64,000 bases of DNA from Brienomyrus brachyistius (GCF_023856365.1 NC_064540.1:3531501-3595500), one strand, 5' to 3'; positions 25,901 to 37,746 are shown, counted from the stretch's first letter. Translations and numbers: made by a program. Notes: generated from the sequence alone by a model not told the origin.

Positions 25901-28127
25901 TGCAGGATGATTCATACTCTATGTAATAAAGTTTATTCTCTTGTAATAAAATTAAGCCAACTGACCAAACGTGGCCTCAAATGTACTACAGGGACTGTAG
26001 CTTCATCTACCAGCAGCATATTATTCCAATAAACACAGAGGCAGCCAAATCTTACAGCAGGTCCATAAATTATCAGATTTTTTTCTTTCATTTAATTTAT
26101 GGCGCTCCATCTCTGGTCCTTGACAACGCCGATTCAGTGACAGTTTTAAAATTGTCCTCTGACTGACACTCGAAACACAGGTGTGATTTATTCTGCAAAT
26201 TACCGCTTGGAAAATGGAAATCGGAGCTGCAGCTGAGAGGACACTGGAGCACGGCGCCAGGTCGGATCGCCGTTCATAAGTCAGTCTTCATGAGCGGAAT
26301 GTTCACATTTTGTCTGCGGTCGACATGATAACACGTCTCTGCCCTGCTGTCCATTGTCGACGTGACGAGGATGGACAGGACGATTGGACATAACTGCGGT
26401 CACACGAGAGAGCGGAATTCCTCAGGAGTCACGGCTTGAACATCGGGAGTGAGTGAGGAGCGATGGAACGTCATCTTGCGGGCGGACAGGAGGGACCACC
26501 TGCGATTCATTGTCGCTGAAAGCCCCCTCGCTGGAGGAGGGACGGAGGGCCTCGGTCCGTGCCCTAGTGTCTGCAGATAAGTGCCACTGACCTCATTAAG
26601 CGCTCCCCTGACTGTAGAGCTGGAGAGATCAGCCTGACAGATTGCGGGGCAGACCGCCTCCCAACCGTGCCGGCGTGGGACTCTGCTCCTCCATTCACGG
26701 CTGACTGGAAACGGCTCCGCAGAGCCAGCTCTGTCCCACGCTCATCCATGGGGGGGGGGGGGGGACATGCGTAGGGGGATAGAGGGAGCAAGAGAGCGGG
26801 AGACACTTCACTTCCTGTCATTCAGCCTCTATCAAAACGAACCGTCCCATCTTTTTTGGTTCTTGTGGGCCGGGTCGGCGAGGAGCACCACCTGGCTCAG
26901 GCCACACATCCGAGTCTCCTATGGTGGACGGGACGGCTGTTGACCTCAATAAAACCCTCTGCTGCAGAGGGGAGATTGGCAACTGTGGCCAAAGCCTTGG
27001 AGAGGCTGTCTGTGACGATGGCATTCAGATTGTATTGGGGGGGGGGGTGCTTTGACCTGCTGGCCAAAAATATCAGAATGACACAGCCCTCTGCAGGGGA
27101 ACAGAGTCATTTTCTCAAGTGACTTTGATTCTGGCGAGAGATGATTGCACTGCCACCTGAGTTGCTTACTCACTGCGACCATTATTCCCAAGTGGCGAAA
27201 TTAAAAGATTTTATCTCACCGGGCCGCTCTGTTGACCCGCTGGACACCTGTGAGCTGGTGACTGCCAGCAGTGGGTGTCATGTTGGCCTCTAATCAAAGC
27301 TTGATGGTGTTTTGCATGGAGCCGTGTGATTGGCTGGGCAAATGGAAGGCGGAGTCACAGAGATGAGCGGGGATGCCAGACTGGGAGCAAGTTGTGAACA
27401 ATGTTCTGCACGAGAATTCGGAATGATAAGCACTGCAGAGGAAATCTGGGGGAGGAGGTGGGTTTGGGCGTATTATACTTTTATTATTTGCTTCGGGCTC
27501 AAATTATCTTTTTTGCTCAGCAGAAAAATCAACAGAAAAAAAAAAAATCAAAACTGCAGAAACTTAATACGGAAGAGAAGAAAACCAGGCAGAACTGTCA
27601 GCATTTTCAACCCGCCCCCCCTTTTACCAGAGGACATATTTTAGCTTTCACCCTTGTGAGCAAGAATTACACATTCAACTGGACATGCATTCTAAACAAC
27701 CACTCAAAAGCATTTATCGTCGCTGTGTTAAATATTTACTCTATTTCGCCTCCCTTACCATCAACATCTGGAAAAGAATTCATTGACGTTGAAAAATGGC
27801 AAGTGGCAGGAAGTAAATAGTACTATCGAAGTCCAAGATTTATACATTAGGATTCCTTTAGGGAAGAAGAGACTCGACTCTTCTCTCGCATATAAATTCC
27901 CAGTTTAGACACTCATCCCGGTTTTCCGAAGGCCTTTTTTTTTAACCCTGTTTTGGAAAAGGTTGAATACGTGGGAGAGGAAAATGATTGACTGATTTAG
28001 CTTGACAGGAGGGATTTTCCAGAAGTAGCAATTTCTTTTTTTAACTAGCCAGTTTGGCATTTGCCTATTTCAATTCATCTACGGACTGTTCGGAAGAGAA
28101 AAGGAAGTTTGCTGCCTGCTTTTTAAT
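22959..28127. other. Intron 1, mostly unassigned
   Basis: About 5 kb with no recognised exon or transposon apart from a CpG-rich patch at 26230-26560 and a G run near 26750. Confidence 0.5.
26230..26560. other. CpG-rich intronic patch
   Basis: CpGs are clearly denser than in nearby intron, including several GTCGAC/TCGAC strings. No repeat boundary was found. It may be an enhancer, an unmethylated island, or the remains of a GC-rich element. Confidence 0.35.
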
Positions 28128-28129
28128 AA

Positions 28130-28362
28130 TAAGCAATACTTTTTTTTTATTGATCCCCATGGGGAAATTCTCTTTACACCCCCACAGCTTGCTTTCTGTA
28201 GGTGAGAACAAGCTGGCTGCGAAGGGCGGCCAATCATGGTCGTGCCCTTGGAGCTCGGGGTTTAAGGACCTTGTTCAAAGACAAGCAGATGTGCTGAGGC
28301 CAGGCTTGAACCAGCAACCTTCACAGCCTTAGAAGCTTAGCCCACTGAACCACATGCTTCTC
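28130..28362 (-). repeat. Second tRNA-derived SINE family
   Basis: Read on the minus strand, the head is GGTTCAGTGGGCTAAGC with a GGTTGCTGGTTCAAGCC B-box region, followed by a CCTTAAACCCC-type segment and ending in 'tttattgatccccatgggg' as seen on the plus strand. This is a tRNA-headed SINE different from the DANA-like copies and related to those at 29010 and 31252. Confidence 0.7.
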
Positions 28363-29009
28363 CTGTTTAATTATGTTATTTATTAAATGAGCAATATATA
28401 TTAATATATCCCTGTTTGGTGGATTGTTACATGTGGTATTTGGGAGCAGGCAGGATAGCTGGTGCTATTTAGGTTTCTCTCCGAACACCATATGTACAGC
28501 CAGTAAACAGCAATATGGCAGATTTTTTGAGCACGGAAAATTTTAACAAACGAGAAGTATTTGATTTCTGAGTCCAGTGCAGATGTAGCAGCTTATGACC
28601 GCAGTCTGTTTCCCCGCAAATCCAAGCCCTTCCCAGTAAAGAATGAGTCATATTTACTCTGTTAAAGACATCTTATCATCCTCTATCTGCTTTTGGTTTA
28701 TATTGTCTGTTGTGTAAATCAGCTGCATTTTCTTCTGATCTGAGCTGTTCCCCCAAAGAAAGGACTCATATTTATTTTCTTTAAGACTTTGTGTCATTCC
28801 TCATTTCCCCAAGTATCTTCTTCTCTGTAGACTGGGCATCCAAAGTAACAGTTAACCATAATCTGGACAAGCTTGTACCTGGAGATAAATCTGTTTATCA
28901 GATGTCTACATACATAAAGCCTAATCACAGTATGCTAGGAGGATAGTGCTGACACCTTCAGAAAAGCAACGAGCTGGCAGGATAGTTTATAGGTGTTTAT
29001 TTTTACATT
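28363..29009. other. Intron 1, nothing recognised
   Basis: AT-rich intron with no exon or repeat identified. Confidence 0.5.
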
Positions 29010-29250
29010 TTTTATTTAGCGGGCACTTTTATCTAAAGTGACAGGCATTTACGAGCAGGCAGGGTCAGCTAGTCCCCGGAGTAATTGGCAGTTAGGGGCC
29101 TCGCTCGGGGGCCCGATGGAGAAATCACTCAGCCATCCACAGAATCGGAAACGGTCACCTTCTGATCATGGGTACAGAGTCTTACACTGCCCCCAAATCC
29201 AGTTTCCCCCTCTATGGGATACTAACCTACAATCCCTGGTGTGGGAGACT
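29010..29250 (-). repeat. tRNA-derived SINE, second family
   Basis: Read on the minus strand it has a TGATCAGAAGGT segment, CCGAGCGAGGCCCCTAACTG, then a tail ending GATAAAAGTGCCCGCTAAAT. That tail is the widespread fish 'ATAAAAGCGTCTGCTAAAT' 3' end. The copy is decayed. Confidence 0.7.
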
Positions 29251-29287
29251 AGTGCCTTTTCCATTTTCCAAATTAGATATTAATAAC

Positions 29288-29375
29288 CCCTGCCTTGCGA
29301 CCGTACCCTCTGGGATAGGCTCGCCCCCCCCCGCAAGCCTTGTAGTTTCAGAAAATGGATGGATGAACGTATGGA
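29288..29375 (+). repeat. DANA-like SINE 3' fragment
   Basis: It contains 'gggataggctcg' and ends 'gaaaatggatggatg', matching the tail half of the young family. It is old and truncated. Confidence 0.65.
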
Positions 29376-29471
29376 TGTTAGCAACTATCTGGCAGTTTTT
29401 TCCATTAATACTCAATGCTACTGAATTGCGTATGTTTTATAAATTACATATTTCATTATTTACTATAGTCT

Positions 29472-29515
29472 TGAATCGGATAAGTGGTTTGGAAGAGGGA
29501 GGGTTGGATGGATGT
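29472..29515 (+). repeat. DANA-like SINE 3' stub
   Basis: 'cggataagtggtttggaaga' followed by 'ggatggatg' is the last part of a SINE, a second insertion close to the one at 29288. Confidence 0.6.
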
Positions 29516-31251
29516 TTTATTATTTTTTTTTATGAATAACCAAGTAGCTTTAATTCTACTCAGAAGTCTATCCCTGACCTCATGACTGTGGTGGTAGAAT
29601 CGTTGATGCCCTGAGGAGGAAAACAGAAAGGACTGGCTTGTGACAGACCCGACTGTGCGGGGCCCTCGTCTAAACCGACGATCTGCGCATGATTGCTGAA
29701 GAAAGTGCCTTGTCCTCTGTGATGGAGCCCTGGCACAGCTTGTGCCGCTCCACCTGGTGCCGCGTCACGTGATTGGCTTCCCCTTTGTGGACCGTGCGCT
29801 CTGATTGGCTGCCTGGTGCCGGTCTCCGTGATGTGTCTGCCTTCCTTTCCTATGGTCCATGCAGCAGGGATGACACCTCCTATTTGCTCGTAGGATAAAG
29901 CTGGCTTTGTTGGGGGGGTCAATAAGCTCACTTGGTCAGCATCAAGTTTGTTTAAATGAACAAGCATATGCAAGAATTTTCTTTGGTTTGTTGCCTGGCA
30001 GTGCTAGTGTTTTTCTTTCCTTTGTCGATGTCGCAATGATTACAAATAAATGATGCAGATATTTATTTGTTGTGTTCATCGGCATACAGTTTTTGGCTTT
30101 CAGTCGACTGTTCCGGCTCTTACGGCTGCCAGCAGACAAAATGAGCCGGGCAGCAGCAGCACAATAAGCCCCGCTGACGCTGGAATTCTCACGCGGCACA
30201 TTCCGGAAAGCCGCCCCCGCGGGTTTGAGCGCATCCTGGACCAGGGGCCTACGCCGACACTTAGAGAAGCACGTTGGATAATGAGCCGTTTTGTCATCCT
30301 CACCTGGAATTCTTAACGAACCTCTCCCACCCAACGGCCCGCTGCAGGGATTCGAGCCCTTCCCTCCCCCGCTGTCACGTGCCCCCCCCCCCCCCCCCCA
30401 TTGAAATGGCAGTTCATCTTTATCAAGAAACGAGCTATTGTCATGCAAAACATATTGCCTGGAGGCTTTTGTACATCAGCCAATTGCATAATCAGCCCAA
30501 AGAAAGAGCCGCCATTGTGGGGTCTGTTCCTGGTCATGTCGTGTACGGCCCCCGGCATGAAGGGGGCCATTTTTACTTGATGAATGTTAAAATAGTTTCG
30601 AGGGGAAGTGCTGTACTGGGATTACTAACAAGGTGGTCAAAGCGAGCAGAGCTACATATAGACTATGCAAACGGGATTCGTCTGATCCACCCTCGATCCC
30701 CGGACTGTGTCGCACTAAACCTTTATTTTTTTGTACCGCCATATAATTCCCATTACATAACAACCACAGCATTCACTCCCCTACTGAACATTTGCCAGCC
30801 CTGGGTGTTAAATGGGAAGCGAAAGGAAATGCACCAAAGGAAAATTTCAGGCTTTTCCGCTCCCTTGGCGACGGGCAGAGTGGAGGGCAGCCCCGGTAAT
30901 TGGCTGTGGAGGACCTTGCAGAGGTGTGTCAGTGTAGGACCCCTTCCTTGGATTAAGGGTACGACTTAAAAGACAGTGTCCCTTTGTCATCACATAGCAG
31001 AGAAAGGGGTGGGAGATAAGAGAGCAGTGCTTATCAAAACAAGGCTTTAAAATTCTTATAATCTACGTAGAGCCAGTATTAATTACAACTTTCTCCTGTA
31101 CCCTAATTGGTCCAGGTGGTACTTAATTATACGTGCAATTTATGCCTTATGCATGCTGTTCTTTGAATAAGTAAGAAAAGTCCACAGTTTATCAGATGAC
31201 AAAACTGGCAATACTGCAAGCAGAATATGTAGTTTATTAGGGTTTATTACT
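29516..31251. other. Intron 1, candidate regulatory DNA
   Basis: No transposon recognised. A C18 run lies at 30382-30399. The stretch 30410-30620 has a high density of POU, SOX and YY1-type words. The 231-codon open frame at 30274-30969 runs through the C run and shows no protein similarity I can name. Confidence 0.45.
30436..30450 (+). promoter_or_regulatory. Sox-Oct-like composite motif
   Basis: TATTGTCATGCAAAA differs from the Sox2-Oct4 composite consensus (CATTGTNATGCAAAT) at only its first and last bases. Within 85 bp follow an octamer-like aattgcataat and a CCGCCATTGTGG string (YY1 and SOX-like). It is an enhancer candidate by motif only. Confidence 0.35.
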
Positions 31252-31480
31252 GGGTGGCGTGTAGCTCAGTGGCTCAGGGATCTGTGTCCAGATGGTGGTG
31301 GGTTTGAATCCTGTAGCCGGCAAAGTAATCATATCAGTGCTGGGGCCTTGAGCAAGACCTTTAACTCCACCTGCTTCCGGGAGCACTGGATGACCCAGTA
31401 CTCTGATACCAATGCTGTCTCGGAGTGCAGGAATCGGTTTGTGAAAACACTGAGTACGTTGTACGTATGGCAATCAAAGT
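31252..31480 (+). repeat. tRNA-derived SINE, second family
   Basis: The plus-strand head GGGTGGCGTGTAGCTCAGTG has an A box TAGCTCAGTGG (31262-31272) and a B box GGTTTGAATCC (31301-31311). It is followed by CCTTGAGCAAGACCTTTAAC and TGCTTCCGGG, as in the common fish family, and an A-rich end. It is not a functional tRNA gene, because the tRNA-like part continues into a SINE body. Confidence 0.75.
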
Positions 31481-31544
31481 ATCTCACTTGAAAAAAAATC
31501 AAAAATGAATTCTGCTGATTGATTGCTGCTTGTTGCTGAAACTG

Positions 31545-31800
31545 CAGCCTGATGGGGGTTTGAATCCCGCCTGTGCTTGTGTGTGTTTTTCTGGAGTACT
31601 TGCTTTCTCCCTCTGCGTGCACCAGTGACTGCCAGCTGCTCTTCATTTCTTTACAGTCCATTGGCAATTTACGGGACACTGAGTCACCTAACCATGATGC
31701 AGTCGGTGCGTCTGCATTTTCCATAGTTTGTGGTGGCGTGCCCTGCGATGGACTGACATCTCCTCCAGGCTTGTGTCCTTTACTTCCTGAGCTCGTCATG
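31545..31800 (+). repeat. Old DANA-like SINE
   Basis: It retains GGGTTTGAATCCCGCCTG (B-box region), a CTTTCTCCCTCTGCGTG core word and a CCCTGCGATGGACTGAC word further on. It is strongly diverged. Confidence 0.6.
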
Positions 31801-31943
31801 CTCCTGGACGATGTGCAAAAACCCCTGAAGATATCTGCCTCTCCACCTGCTGAATTTCAGGCTTCGCCTCTTAGACATCCCCTGCATCTTTAAATTATAG
31901 TTCTAATTGTAGAATATAGAAAGTTGCATACTCCTGTTTCCCC

Positions 31944-32154
31944 TCACTGTCCATATACATGCTGCACATACATTAATGGGACTTGCCAAATTGCCCGCAG
32001 GTAGGCATGTGTCACTGAAGGGTTTGTGAGTGGTTATTGCGATAGGTTGGCACCCTATCCTAGGTTGTTCCCTGCCTTGCCCCCTTAGCCTCCAGGATAG
32101 GCTCCTGACCCCCCATGACCCCCCAAGTGATGGATGGATGGATGGATGGATGAG
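31944..32154 (+). repeat. DANA-like SINE, 5'-truncated
   Basis: It runs from 'acatgctgcacatac' through 'ttgcccgcaggtaggcatg', 'ttgttccctgcc' and 'ggataggctcctgacc' to (ATGG)5, which is the 3' half of the family in the plus orientation. Confidence 0.75.
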
Positions 32155-32826
32155 TTTAATCACAATTATTTGCATGCGTTGCCAGAAGTCACTGGGCATT
32201 TGGTGGTGGTTTGGTACGGAGTCGCCCACTGGGGCTGATTCGCCAGTTTTCGTTTCACAGTATGATGATGCATTTAGTTTGCCTTTAGTTGCAGCTACGA
32301 TATAAAGACACAAAGCATGAAATGCTCTGTGATCTACACTCACAATTGTTTGGCACATTTCATTGTTGATGAATCTACCTAAAGCGACTTTTGCTGTATT
32401 ATTAATTCTTTTTACTTTTTTTATTTTGCCATTTAGAAACTTGGAAATGTTTCCAAAAGAGAAGCTTCTAAATGCATGACTTTTGTTGTGGCATGATGGC
32501 ATTCAGTTTGAAAGACAGGATGTACCCTTTTGCATATTCATTATACCTTGTCTTTGTTGACTTATATTTATAGCTAATTAAATATTAACAATGCGTATTT
32601 TGTAGTTCTTGTCTTTTTTTGCCTCTGGTATCACATGATAGTTATTCAGCGCAAATTAAATGTTTTTTTAATATATATTAATTATTCATAAGTTGCTATT
32701 TGAGACCTATGAAGGAACATGTCCGTGGGGTCCTCACCAACTGCGTTCTGGGGACTTGGAGAAAATTTTCCGAAAGCATCACCACAGTCTGAAATGTTCA
32801 CACCTGGAGCTGCTCTATGTAATGTA
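32155..32826. other. Intron 1, nothing recognised
   Basis: AT-rich spacer between a SINE tail and the minisatellite. Confidence 0.5.
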
Positions 32827-33464
32827 AGTGTGTGTAGTGACAAGTGTGTGTAGTGACAAGTGTGTGCGTAATGACAAGTGTGTGTAGTGACAAGTGTGTG
32901 CGTAATGACAAGTGTGCGTGTAGTGACAAGTGTGCGTGTAGTGACAAGTGTGTGCATAGTGACAAGTGTGCGTAATGACAAGTGTGCGTAATGACAAGTG
33001 TGCGTGTAATGACAAGTGTGCGTGTAATGACAAGTGTGCGCGTAGTGACAAGTGTGTGCGTAGTGACAAGCGTGTGCGTAGTGACAAGTGTGCGTGTAGT
33101 GACGTGTGTGTGTAGTGACAAGTGTGTGCGTAGTGACAAGTGTGTGTAGTGACAAGTGTGTGCGTAATGACAAGTGTGTGTAGTGACAAGTGTGTGCGTT
33201 ATGACAAGTGTGCGTATAGTGACAAGTGTGCGTGTAGTGACAAGTGTGTGCATAGTGACAAGTGTGCGTAATGACAAGTGTGTGTGTAGTGACAAGTGTG
33301 CGTGTAATGACAAGTGTGTGCGTAGTGACAAGTGTGTGTGTAGTGACAAGCGTGTGCGTAGTGACAAGTGTGCGTGTAGTGACGTGTGTGTGTAGTGACA
33401 AGTGTGTGCGTAGTGACAAGTGTGCGTAGTGACAAGTGTGTGCGTAGTGACAAGTGTGCGTAGT
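32827..33464. repeat. Minisatellite, 16-20-bp units, ~638 bp
   Basis: About 35 tandem copies of a unit like TAGTGACAAGTGTGTGCG, with variants of 16, 18 and 20 bp made by gain or loss of GT and CG pairs. A segment holding the rare variant 'acaagcgtgtgcg' and the gap variant 'gtgacgtgtgtg' occurs twice, about 280 bp apart (near 33071 and 33351), so part of the array has been duplicated as a block. The long Leu-Val-Thr-Thr-His frames on the minus strand are repeat translations. Confidence 0.95.
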
Positions 33465-33915
33465 GCTGATCAGAAAAGCAGAGGAAGCTGGGAATCTCTG
33501 GAGAGGAAAAAGGACACAATCGGACAGAAAAATAAATTGATCAGGGTTTTAAAAATAGATTGTCTGGTAAGTTCAGACCTTCCAAATGCTTCATTATGGT
33601 CATAGCCGTGAAAATGATAATATGTATTGCTACTCTTACAAATAACTGCATTAAAACTGTCAGGCTCTGGCCACCCTTAAACATTTATGAATCACATCTG
33701 AAGTGAATCGGGTTTCCTTTGTACTGGGATATACAAACTAGGTAGGGATGAGGAAACCCTTGAAAACTACAAGTATGCCCATTGACGACTGACAGCCAAC
33801 AAATTGTTCGGACAGTTCAAATGCAAATGTAATTCAGTAAATAAAACTTAAAAAGCATCACAAAAACATGCAATCAGAGATTACAAGCTTTGCACTGCAC
33901 TAAAAGCACGTATTT
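33465..33915. other. Intron 1, nothing recognised
   Basis: Ordinary intron sequence. Confidence 0.5.
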
Positions 33916-34180
33916 CCAGTATCTGCTTGTCCTATGCTGTGGGAGCCACACCTGAAAACTATGGGTGCAAGGCAGGGAAATCACCCAGAACAGGGCGCCA
34001 TCTCATCACAGAATCGCACACACACACACACACACACATATCTACAAGAGACAATTTGGCAACTCCAGTTGACCTTAGCATGATTTTGGATAACTGGGGG
34101 GGCGGGGGGGAGAACATATAAGGGGAGAACATGCGATCTCCACATGAACAGAGTGCTAACCACTGCATCGCCACACTACT
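33916..34180 (-). repeat. Old DANA-like SINE with internal (CA)n
   Basis: Minus-strand orientation. It keeps 'caattt...caactcc', 'ggggagaacatgc' and 'gtgctaaccactgcatcgcc'. A (CA)n tract at 34018-34037 has grown from the CA-rich part of the SINE body. Confidence 0.7.
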
Positions 34181-35047
34181 GCACAAACAGCATGACTGCT
34201 TGAAAAAATACAGCCAGCTTAATAATTTTTACACTTTGTGTGATGGTGTCGTTGCAGTAGCTTTAAAGAAAGTGCTGGCTTTATGTTTTATTCTCGCATG
34301 CGAGGTACATTATTTAGAAGTGATAAACCACCGAAAAAAGAGAAGTCAACAGACTCTCTTGTACAGGAGATAGTGTGTGTGTATTTATGCGTATCCTGTA
34401 ACATTATGTATGATACCATCTCCTAAATATAACAGTATATATATTCATGCTTATTATAAAGAGCAGTAATCAATGTCATTGACCTATTTAATGCCAGTAT
34501 TGTTACTTTGTCACAACACCCGTAATCTTATTATATTTCTTTGAAATTAATTGCCTGGGGGGAGGCTATTGTCTTTAAAAAACATTTTTTCAAAGTCCGA
34601 TCAGGTTGCATATACATCAAAAACCAACATGCACATTAAGACGGTCTGATATTTTAAAACTGAGACTATACAATTGCCCATTGTTTGTCATTGTATGTCG
34701 CTGTTGTTTTTGTTCCGTGCATAATATGAACGTAAGCCCAGTGCATTGTTGTGATGGTAAATTGATAAGTGGGCCTAATTAAACATGCTGGTTTCTCAGG
34801 TTTCCGAGAAATAAGGTTTGGTAGTAAAACGTAATGTTATCGGTCTTATCTGAATGTGTAATAGCACCAATCAAGTAAATAATTTATTGTTCTGAGATTG
34901 TAAATGAACATTATGTATCTGCAAAGATTTTTAAGCTGGTCAGACTTAACATTATGACTGTATTCAATGGGTTTTTTTTCCCGAGATGTACCATGATTAG
35001 TGACAGATGGACTTCACAGTCGTCAGGCATATACACAGTATGAATCA

Positions 35048-35048
<1 letters not shown>
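34181..35048. other. Intron 1, nothing recognised
   Basis: AT-rich intron without recognised features. Confidence 0.5.
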
Positions 35049-35049
<1 letters not shown>

Positions 35050-35088
<39 letters not shown>

Positions 35089-35420
35089 AAACAAAAACAC
35101 ATGTTTGTAATTATATATTTGAGGGGACTCTACATTCATTTTTATGGGAAAAACCCTAATCCAAACATGATGACCTTAACCCCTACCCAACCCTAACCTT
35201 AACCATACGTAACCAAACAAAATACAAGACCTTTGGCATTTTTACTTTTTTGATTGCATTCACAAATCTTTGTGGGGACCTGAAAAACGGTCTCTGAAAC
35301 GTCAAAATCGCAGGTTTTTATTGCACTGTAGGGGAAATTTGGTCCCCCATAATGTATTATAAACAAAATCCACACATAGAAACACACACACACCCACATA
35401 TACACACACACTCACACACA
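35050..35420. mobile_element. CA-flanked palindromic MITE, copy 2
   Basis: A pure (CA)n tract (35050-35085) borders the element. The body starts 'gtttgtaattatat', contains the shared 'ccctaaccttaacc' line and ends 'gtattataaac', forming imperfect inverted repeats with GGGGAC words inside. A second CA-rich stretch lies on the right. It keeps the middle section that the copy at 22669 lacks. Confidence 0.78.
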
Positions 35421-35869
35421 GAGACTAATTTGTGAGAGCTTCCCTGTTTTACTTACTCAAAGTGAATTTATCCAGGTCAATAACCTGATATGATTAACTG
35501 ATTTTAGCAGTGCTTTGGGGGAAACGTGATCTATATTTATTTATTTATTAGTTTTGTTTTTATTTTGGAAGCTGCTGTAATTATGGTTTTAGGGACGCAG
35601 TGTGGTTGAGACTGACTTAAGGTCATGACAGCTGCTTGTCGCACACTTTGAAAGGCGTAATTTTGGTAACGGTTGAGCGCATTGTCTCAGCATCTTATTT
35701 TTAGGTCGGTGATTTTATCACAACGAAAGCTGGACCCCGAGCAGACATTAGATACCCAAGTAGTTCAGTAGCTGTGAAATATATTTATCTGTGGATTAAT
35801 GACTTAGGCATGTATCAGTAAGACCACAGACTTCCTCTTTCGTTGTTCAAATCTCTCTCTCGCTCTGTG
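35421..35869. other. Intron 1, nothing recognised
   Basis: No feature identified. Confidence 0.5.
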
Positions 35870-36085
35870 GTGCATTGATTTCAATTTCCATTTTTTCCCT
35901 GTTCTTTGCATGCTCATATTGGGTTTCCACCACTTCTCCGCAGTCCGTTGATAAGCAGTTTCAGCTGTCATATTGACTCTGATTTTCCCTGGGAATTTGA
36001 GTGCTCTGTGATGAACTGGCATTGGCTTTGGGGGATGTGTACCTCGTGCTAGTGGCAATAGTTGTTGAAAATGGATGAATCGGTA
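35870..36085 (+). repeat. Very old DANA-like SINE
   Basis: Faint matches to the core (tttgcatgctcatattgggtt, read in parts), 'gctctgtgatgaactggc' and an end 'gaaaatggatgaat' place a decayed plus-strand copy here. Confidence 0.45.
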
Positions 36086-37014
36086 TCTTTCAAGCAGAAA
36101 CACAAACTGAGGGGATGTGTCCCTCTCTTGCACTGAATACGTTACTTGTATGTTTTCTTGATTATTAGGCTGATGAATGTATGCATCCTGCAGCAGTTAA
36201 GGCCTCTCTGGCATGTGGAGGCTCTGTTGCCAATAGTAACCAAATAGAACACAGTGATGCCCACTAAAAGGCACCAGGCTCCTTAGTCACCTCAGACAGA
36301 TCTGATTGGAGGCGAGCTCTCAGCTGCAGACTCATAAAGGCTTTCTTTACCTTCCTTCCTGTGTTTGGGATGTCCAAAAAAGTCAGACGGAACCTACTTC
36401 TCCCCCAGAGAGCTCTATAGTTGGTTGTATATTAAATTAATTTGAAATTAAATGCATATTTAAAAAGACATATGGTGGATTTCATACAACACATTTTTGT
36501 ACACTCTTTGAATTTTTGTACATTGTTATCACTGTAAAAACGTCTAAGTAATATTAATCTCTTAATAATCTCATAACTCAACTGAATTAACCAAATGTTT
36601 GCTTACACAGAAGCAAAAAAACTGTTTGCAAGGTCTCATAGTAATTTTTTGATATTCTTTATTTATTCTGTAGACCTTCATACACTTTAAATAGTTGATG
36701 AGATGACTGCCAAAGTTCTATAACTGTCACCTACAATAACAACGTCCAGGTAATCACTTAGCTAACCTGGCCTTATATATGGTAAAAAAAATAGTTAAAC
36801 TTCTGAACAATAAACAAGCTTCCTGGCAATAAACAAGTTTAATCAATTTGCTGTGGATTTATGCAGGAAAATAAAAATCAATTAAAACTGTTCATTAATA
36901 TGCTTAATAGGTTGTAAAAGTATTGATTCTCAAGAGGGGGGAAGATGCAAAAACATAGATTAACATCTTTATCACGGCACTTGCTAAACAACTATTGCGC
37001 TGGAATTTTTAATG
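36086..37014. other. Intron 1, nothing recognised
   Basis: AT-rich intron without recognised features. Confidence 0.5.
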
Positions 37015-37215
37015 AATTCATGCATCTGTTTTCCATGGTCATAGGGGACATGGAGCCTGTCCCAGGAAGTAGAGGGCACGAAGATTTGGGGTGCCAGTCC
37101 ATTGCAAGGCACATAGAGACAATTTAGACATGCCAGTTGAACTGTAGGATACGGAAATTGCCAGAAGGAACCCAAAAAACACAGGGAGAACATGAGGGCT
37201 CCGCAGACACAGCAG
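37015..37215 (-). repeat. Old DANA-like SINE
   Basis: It retains 'ggagcctgtcccaggaag', 'gggcacgaag', 'gccagtccattgcaaggcac', 'gacaatttagacatgcc' and 'cagggagaacatg' in the minus orientation. Confidence 0.65.
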
Positions 37216-37568
37216 CCCTGTATATGTTTTCAACCTGCCCATATCATCAGTCATCGGTAGACAGTGACACCTTTAATGGGGCTGAAAATCACCGAAATAC
37301 GAGTGATTGGTAGCTTTACTTAGCGTGATTTGCATTTTGGAACCAGCAAGCTTGGATTTTTGGATAAATAATATAGTGGGTAGTAGTGGGCGCAAAATAA
37401 AAAGCTATTTATGTGAAAGAAATGATTACTACGTGGAAATGAGGAGGTGGAACACTATCACCGTTAATTCAGTTCACTTGCTGTTTCCTTATGTATCTGC
37501 AACTCGTGTCCTGTTTTATTTTTGCCCCATGCATAGTTCTAACAAACGTGATTATTTACTATTACTAT
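37216..37568. other. Intron 1, nothing recognised
   Basis: No feature identified. Confidence 0.5.
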
Positions 37569-37662
37569 TTGACTGGCTTGCATCCCGTACAGGGTTTTCC
37601 CCTGCCTCGAGCTTTGGGTTTCCTGGCTTCTGACGACCGGATAAGCAGTTTGGAGGATTATT
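37569..37662 (+). repeat. SINE 3' fragment
   Basis: 'gacgaccggataagcagttt' after a 'cctgcctcgagctttgggtt' segment matches the tail portion of the DANA-like family, without the (ATGG)n end. Confidence 0.55.
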
Positions 37663-37746
37663 TATGATTATTTACGCAGATGACTATGATTTATACTCCC
37701 AGGTAAACTGCGGGTGCACTATTTACAGAAATACGTCATAAAACTA

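Noticed and set aside
31252..31322. tRNA gene
   Set aside because: A and B boxes are present, but the sequence continues into a known SINE body, and the cloverleaf pairing is poor.
32827..33464. CRISPR-like array of repeats and spacers
   Set aside because: The units are contiguous variants without unique spacers, in a vertebrate intron.
32682..33519. Frames up to 245 codons rich in Leu-Val-Thr-Thr-His
   Set aside because: They arise from the minisatellite, occur in several overlapping frames and have no non-repeat body.
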